DNA of 7,261 bases from JAEZVV01 sp036652035 (GTDB taxonomy: Bacteria > Pseudomonadota > Gammaproteobacteria > Burkholderiales > Burkholderiaceae_F), in contig JAVVWR010000090.1 in NCBI GenBank assembly GCA_036652035.1, positions 1 to 7,261 of the forward strand, in the 5' to 3' direction. Within the stretch, counting starts at the first letter, position 1, and every line of letters begins with the position of its first letter. This document shows positions 5,135-7,261 of this stretch, piece after piece. The notes under the pieces were generated by a model. It had not been told where the DNA came from. It worked only from the letters and a program-made list of their open reading frames with translations, and made no database searches. A program made the position numbers and the translations under genes.

Positions 5135-6211
5135 ATGATCAAAACCTTGCGCTCGCGCGCGGCCGAGCTCACGGCGCTGTTGAGCGTGGAGCTGCCCATC
5201 ATTGGCGCGCCGATGGCGGGCGTGACCACGCCCGAGCTGGTTGCTGCCGTGAGCGAAGCGGGCGGCCTGGGCTCGCTCGCTTGCGGAATGATGGAGCCGG
5301 CGCAGATCGAGTCGGCGATTCGCCAGGTGCGCGCACTCACCGCCAAGCCCTTCGCCGTCAACCTGTTCGTCACGCCGCAGCCTGAGTTTGACGCCGCCGC
5401 GGTTGAACGCATGCAAGCCCGGCTCGCACCGTTGCGCGCCGAGCTGGGGCTAGGGCCGCTCGAGCTGCCGGCGCGCTTGGCTCCCGATTTCGACGCGCAG
5501 TTCGCGGCGCTCGAAGCCGCCCGCGTGCCGGTGGTGAGCTTTACCTTCGGCGGCCTGCGCGAGCCCTACATGGAAGCGCTCGAAGCCCAGGGCGTGATCC
5601 TGATCGGCACTGCCAATACGGTGCGCGAAGCCAAGGTCCTGCGCACCGCGGGCTGCCACGCCGTGGTGGCTCAAGGTCATGAAGCCGGTGGGCACCGCGC
5701 GTACTTCGAGTCGCCGGCGGAAGGGGCGCAGGTGGGGCTCTTCGCCCTGTTGCCGCAGGCGGCGCGAGTGGCCACCGTGCCCGTGATCGCGGCCGGCGCC
5801 GTCATGAACGGCCAGGCGATGGCGAGCGCTCTGATGCTGGGCGCCGCCGGCGTCCAGCTCGGCACGGTCTTGCTGCGTTCGCCCGAGAGCGGCGCGCCCG
5901 AGGCCTGGAAAGAAGCGGCGCGCTGGGCCGACGACGCTTCGACCCGGGTCACCGCCGCCATCAGCGGCCGGCCCGCGCGCGGCATCGTCAACCGTTTGAT
6001 GAGCGAGCTCGAGGCGAGCGGCATTCCCGCCCCCGCTTACCCGGTCCAGAACGCGCTGACCGCCGGTTTGCGCCGGGCCGCCGCGGATGCGGGCCGCGCC
6101 GATCTGCTCGCCCTGTGGGCCGGGCAGGGCGTGGCGCTGGCATCGGCGGCGCCCGCCGCGCAGACCGTGCGCCGGATCTGGAACGAATTCGAAACCCTTC
6201 TTCAGGAGTGA
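5135..6211 (+). CDS. Class I nitronate monooxygenase-like flavoenzyme inside the pnt operon
   Basis: A 358-residue FMN-dependent TIM-barrel protein of the nitronate monooxygenase (former 2-nitropropane dioxygenase) family. Visible motifs are LPIIGAPMAGVTTPELVAAV (20-39), the FAVNLFV strand (73-79), VVSFTFGGL (133-141), AQGHEAGGHRA (179-189) and the phosphate-binding AAGAVMNG with LGAAGVQLGT (219-244). AQGxEAGGHR is the class I signature; H187 corresponds to the catalytic His of P. aeruginosa PA4202. This argues against the related NADH:quinone reductase group (PA1024 type), whose motif I remember as ECAGHPGE. Family enzymes oxidise propionate 3-nitronate and alkyl nitronates with O2; the substrate here is not known. 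GTG 5129 (AAGG 7 bases upstream) and ATG 5135 (GAG 7 bases upstream) are both possible starts. Tight spacing, 8 bases after pntAA and 3 before pntAB, indicates co-transcription. Confidence 0.87.
   Translation: MIKTLRSRAAELTALLSVELPIIGAPMAGVTTPELVAAVSEAGGLGSLACGMMEPAQIESAIRQVRALTAKPFAVNLFVTPQPEFDAAAVERMQARLAPLRAELGLGPLELPARLAPDFDAQFAALEAARVPVVSFTFGGLREPYMEALEAQGVILIGTANTVREAKVLRTAGCHAVVAQGHEAGGHRAYFESPAEGAQVGLFALLPQAARVATVPVIAAGAVMNGQAMASALMLGAAGVQLGTVLLRSPESGAPEAWKEAARWADDASTRVTAAISGRPARGIVNRLMSELEASGIPAPAYPVQNALTAGLRRAAADAGRADLLALWAGQGVALASAAPAAQTVRRIWNEFETLLQE
6204..6208 (+). promoter_or_regulatory. Ribosome binding site of pntAB
   Basis: AGGAG sits in the last codons of the nitronate monooxygenase-like gene, 6 bases before ATG 6215. 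It is among the best Shine-Dalgarno sequences in the window and fixes the pntAB start. It also means the upstream gene's 3' end doubles as the pntAB initiation region. Confidence 0.8.
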
Positions 6212-6214
6212 GAC

Positions 6215-6511
6215 ATGGAGCTCATCAGTCCCACCATCATCAATATCGTGATTTTCGTGTTGGCGATCTACATCGGCTACCACGTGGTCTGGAACGTCAC
6301 CCCGGCGCTGCACACGCCGTTGATGAGCGTGACCAATGCGATCTCGGCGATCGTGATCGTGGGCGCCATGCTGGCGGCGGCGCTGACTGAGACGCCGCTG
6401 GGCAAGTTCATGGGGGTGGCGGCGGTCGCGCTCGCGGCCGTCAATGTGTTCGGCGGTTTTCTGGTGACGCGCCGGATGCTCGAGATGTTCCGCAAGAAGG
6501 AGAAGAAGTGA
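6215..6511 (+). CDS. pntAB: NAD(P) transhydrogenase subunit alpha part 2 (membrane domain)
   Basis: A 98-residue membrane protein with three likely helices (about 8-28, 41-58 and 62-84). It forms half of transhydrogenase domain II; the other half is in PntB. Together they form the proton channel through the cytoplasmic membrane. The segment VTPALHTPLMSVTNAISAI (28-46) is nearly identical to the corresponding region of E. coli PntA as I remember it. The C-terminus ends in a basic tail, FRKKEKK, as expected for the positive side at the cytoplasm. Length is normal for the separate alpha-2 subunit. It follows the flavoenzyme gene by 3 bases and has a good AGGAG. Its stop TGA shares its A with an ATG that opens a 16-codon frame leading into pntB. 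Confidence 0.97.
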   Translation: MELISPTIINIVIFVLAIYIGYHVVWNVTPALHTPLMSVTNAISAIVIVGAMLAAALTETPLGKFMGVAAVALAAVNVFGGFLVTRRMLEMFRKKEKK

Positions 6512-6561
6512 TGGCCGCCTGCCTCGTTTCGCACGCCGCCACACTGGAGATCAAGTTATGA
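6511..6561 (+). other. Possible 16-codon coupling ORF between pntAB and pntB
   Basis: ATG 6511 overlaps the pntAB stop as TGATG, and the frame ends with TGA 6559-6561, which overlaps the pntB start as ATGA. It has AAGGAG (6497-6502) with 8-base spacing, inside the codons for the lysine-rich PntAB tail. The predicted peptide is MAACLVSHAATLEIKL. It has no recognisable domain, and its purine-rich ribosome binding site may simply reflect Lys/Glu codons. It may serve to carry ribosomes from pntAB to pntB, or it may not be translated at all. Confidence 0.25.
6546..6549 (+). promoter_or_regulatory. Ribosome binding site of pntB
   Basis: GGAG lies 8 bases before ATG 6558. The frame is open further upstream without a conserved sequence or a good start, so this site supports ATG 6558. 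A second in-frame ATG at 6564 is only 2 codons later and is a possible alternative. Confidence 0.7.
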
Positions 6562-7261
6562 GCATGAACCTCGTCGTCCTTCTTTATCTGCTGGCCTCGG
6601 TGTGCTTCATCCAGGCCTTGAAGGGCTTGTCGCATCCCACCACCGCGCGCCTGGGCAATGGGCTGGGCATGGCTGGCATGGCGATCGCCGTGCTCACCAC
6701 CGTCGCGCTGATTTTCAAGCTCGCGCCGCAGATGGCCACCCTCGGCATGGCCTGGGTGCTGCTGGGCCTCTTGATCGGCGGTACTGCCGGCACCGTGATG
6801 GCCAAGCGGGTCGAGATGACCAAGATGCCGGAGCTGGTTGCCTTCATGCACAGCATGATCGGCCTGGCGGCGGTGGCGATTGCGATTGCCTGCGTGGCCG
6901 AGCCCTGGGCCTTCAACATCGTCGCCAAGGGCGAGTCGATTCCGCTGGGCAACCGGATCGAACTGGTGCTGGGCGCGGCGATCGGCGCGATCACCTTCAG
7001 CGGTTCGGTGATCGCCTTCGGCAAGCTCAGCGGCAAGTACAAGTTCCGCCTGTTCCAGGGCGCGCCGGTGAGCTTTGCCGGCCAGCACATGGTCAACCTG
7101 GTGCTGGCTCTCGGCATGGTGGGCGCAGGCGCCTGGTTCGTCGCCGACCCGAGCTGGCTGCCCTTCGTGACCATGCTGGCGATCGCCTTCGTGCTGGGCG
7201 TGCTGATCATCATTCCCATCGGCGGCGCCGACATGCCGGTGGTGGTCTCCATGCTCAACAG
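6558..7261 (+). CDS. pntB: NAD(P) transhydrogenase subunit beta, partial at right edge
   Basis: The frame is open from ATG 6558 to the window end, 234 whole codons. It covers the membrane domain II part of PntB and stops just as the linker to the NADP(H)-binding domain III begins. It is strongly hydrophobic, with about eight or nine membrane segments (for example 4-21, 34-53, 60-81, 96-115, 135-153, 178-195 and 203-221). Conserved segments are KGLSHPTTARLGNGLGMAGM (22-41), MPELVAFMHSMIGLAAV (90-106) with H98 in the place of E. coli beta-His91, and GGADMPVVVSMLN (222-234) with D225 and N234 in the places of beta-Asp213 and beta-Asn222. These residues are implicated in proton transfer. The NADP(H) domain, normally about 180 further residues, lies outside the window. 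No frameshift is seen. Confidence 0.98.
   Translation, partial: MSMNLVVLLYLLASVCFIQALKGLSHPTTARLGNGLGMAGMAIAVLTTVALIFKLAPQMATLGMAWVLLGLLIGGTAGTVMAKRVEMTKMPELVAFMHSMIGLAAVAIAIACVAEPWAFNIVAKGESIPLGNRIELVLGAAIGAITFSGSVIAFGKLSGKYKFRLFQGAPVSFAGQHMVNLVLALGMVGAGAWFVADPSWLPFVTMLAIAFVLGVLIIIPIGGADMPVVVSMLN

Noticed and set aside
5450..6544. 364-codon minus-strand ORF opposite the flavoenzyme and pntAB
   Set aside because: It is an antisense shadow of strongly recognised genes. Its composition is typical of the reverse frame of GC-rich coding DNA.
6441..7258. Minus-strand ORFs opposite pntB (215 and 224 codons)
   Set aside because: The plus strand encodes an unmistakable PntB. The antisense frames lack motifs.

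Overview
The window is a GC-rich stretch of a draft assembly. The MnmA protein and the split three-subunit transhydrogenase suggest a betaproteobacterium (Burkholderiales, Rhodocyclales or Nitrosomonadales type). This is a judgement from remembered family sequences, not a search. There is no RNA gene, CRISPR array or complete insertion sequence. Nine protein genes fill the window in two divergent runs, and no gene-free stretch exceeds about 170 bases.

Leftward run (minus strand, 3837 down to 1): nudJ (Nudix hydrolase) overlaps mnmA (tRNA 2-thiouridylase) by ATGA. After 41 bases come mntA and hepT, a type VII toxin-antitoxin pair that also overlaps by ATGA. After a further 37 bases comes an O-antigen ligase/polymerase-type membrane protein that runs off the left edge. 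The toxin-antitoxin pair sits between a housekeeping pair and a surface-polysaccharide gene, and its GC content is visibly lower than the flanks.

Rightward run (plus strand, 4008 to 7261): pntAA, a class I nitronate monooxygenase-like flavoenzyme gene, pntAB and pntB (cut by the right edge) are packed with gaps of 3 to 46 bases. This is a proton-translocating NAD(P) transhydrogenase operon, coupling NADH/NADP+ hydride transfer to the proton gradient, with a foreign flavoenzyme gene between the two alpha-subunit genes. The 170-base divergent intergenic region holds two perfect inverted repeats. One lies directly upstream of the pntAA ribosome binding site.

The most unusual feature is inside mnmA. 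A 100-N scaffold gap is flanked flush on both sides by the same 14 bases, so it looks like two contig ends that overlap. Collapsing that overlap keeps the reading frame and exposes an in-frame 84-base insertion bounded by a 9-base direct repeat (TTGCCGGGT on the coding strand) and full of inverted repeats. Removing it gives the usual MnmA spacing. This looks like a small palindromic element that inserted into a tRNA-modification gene and became part of the protein.
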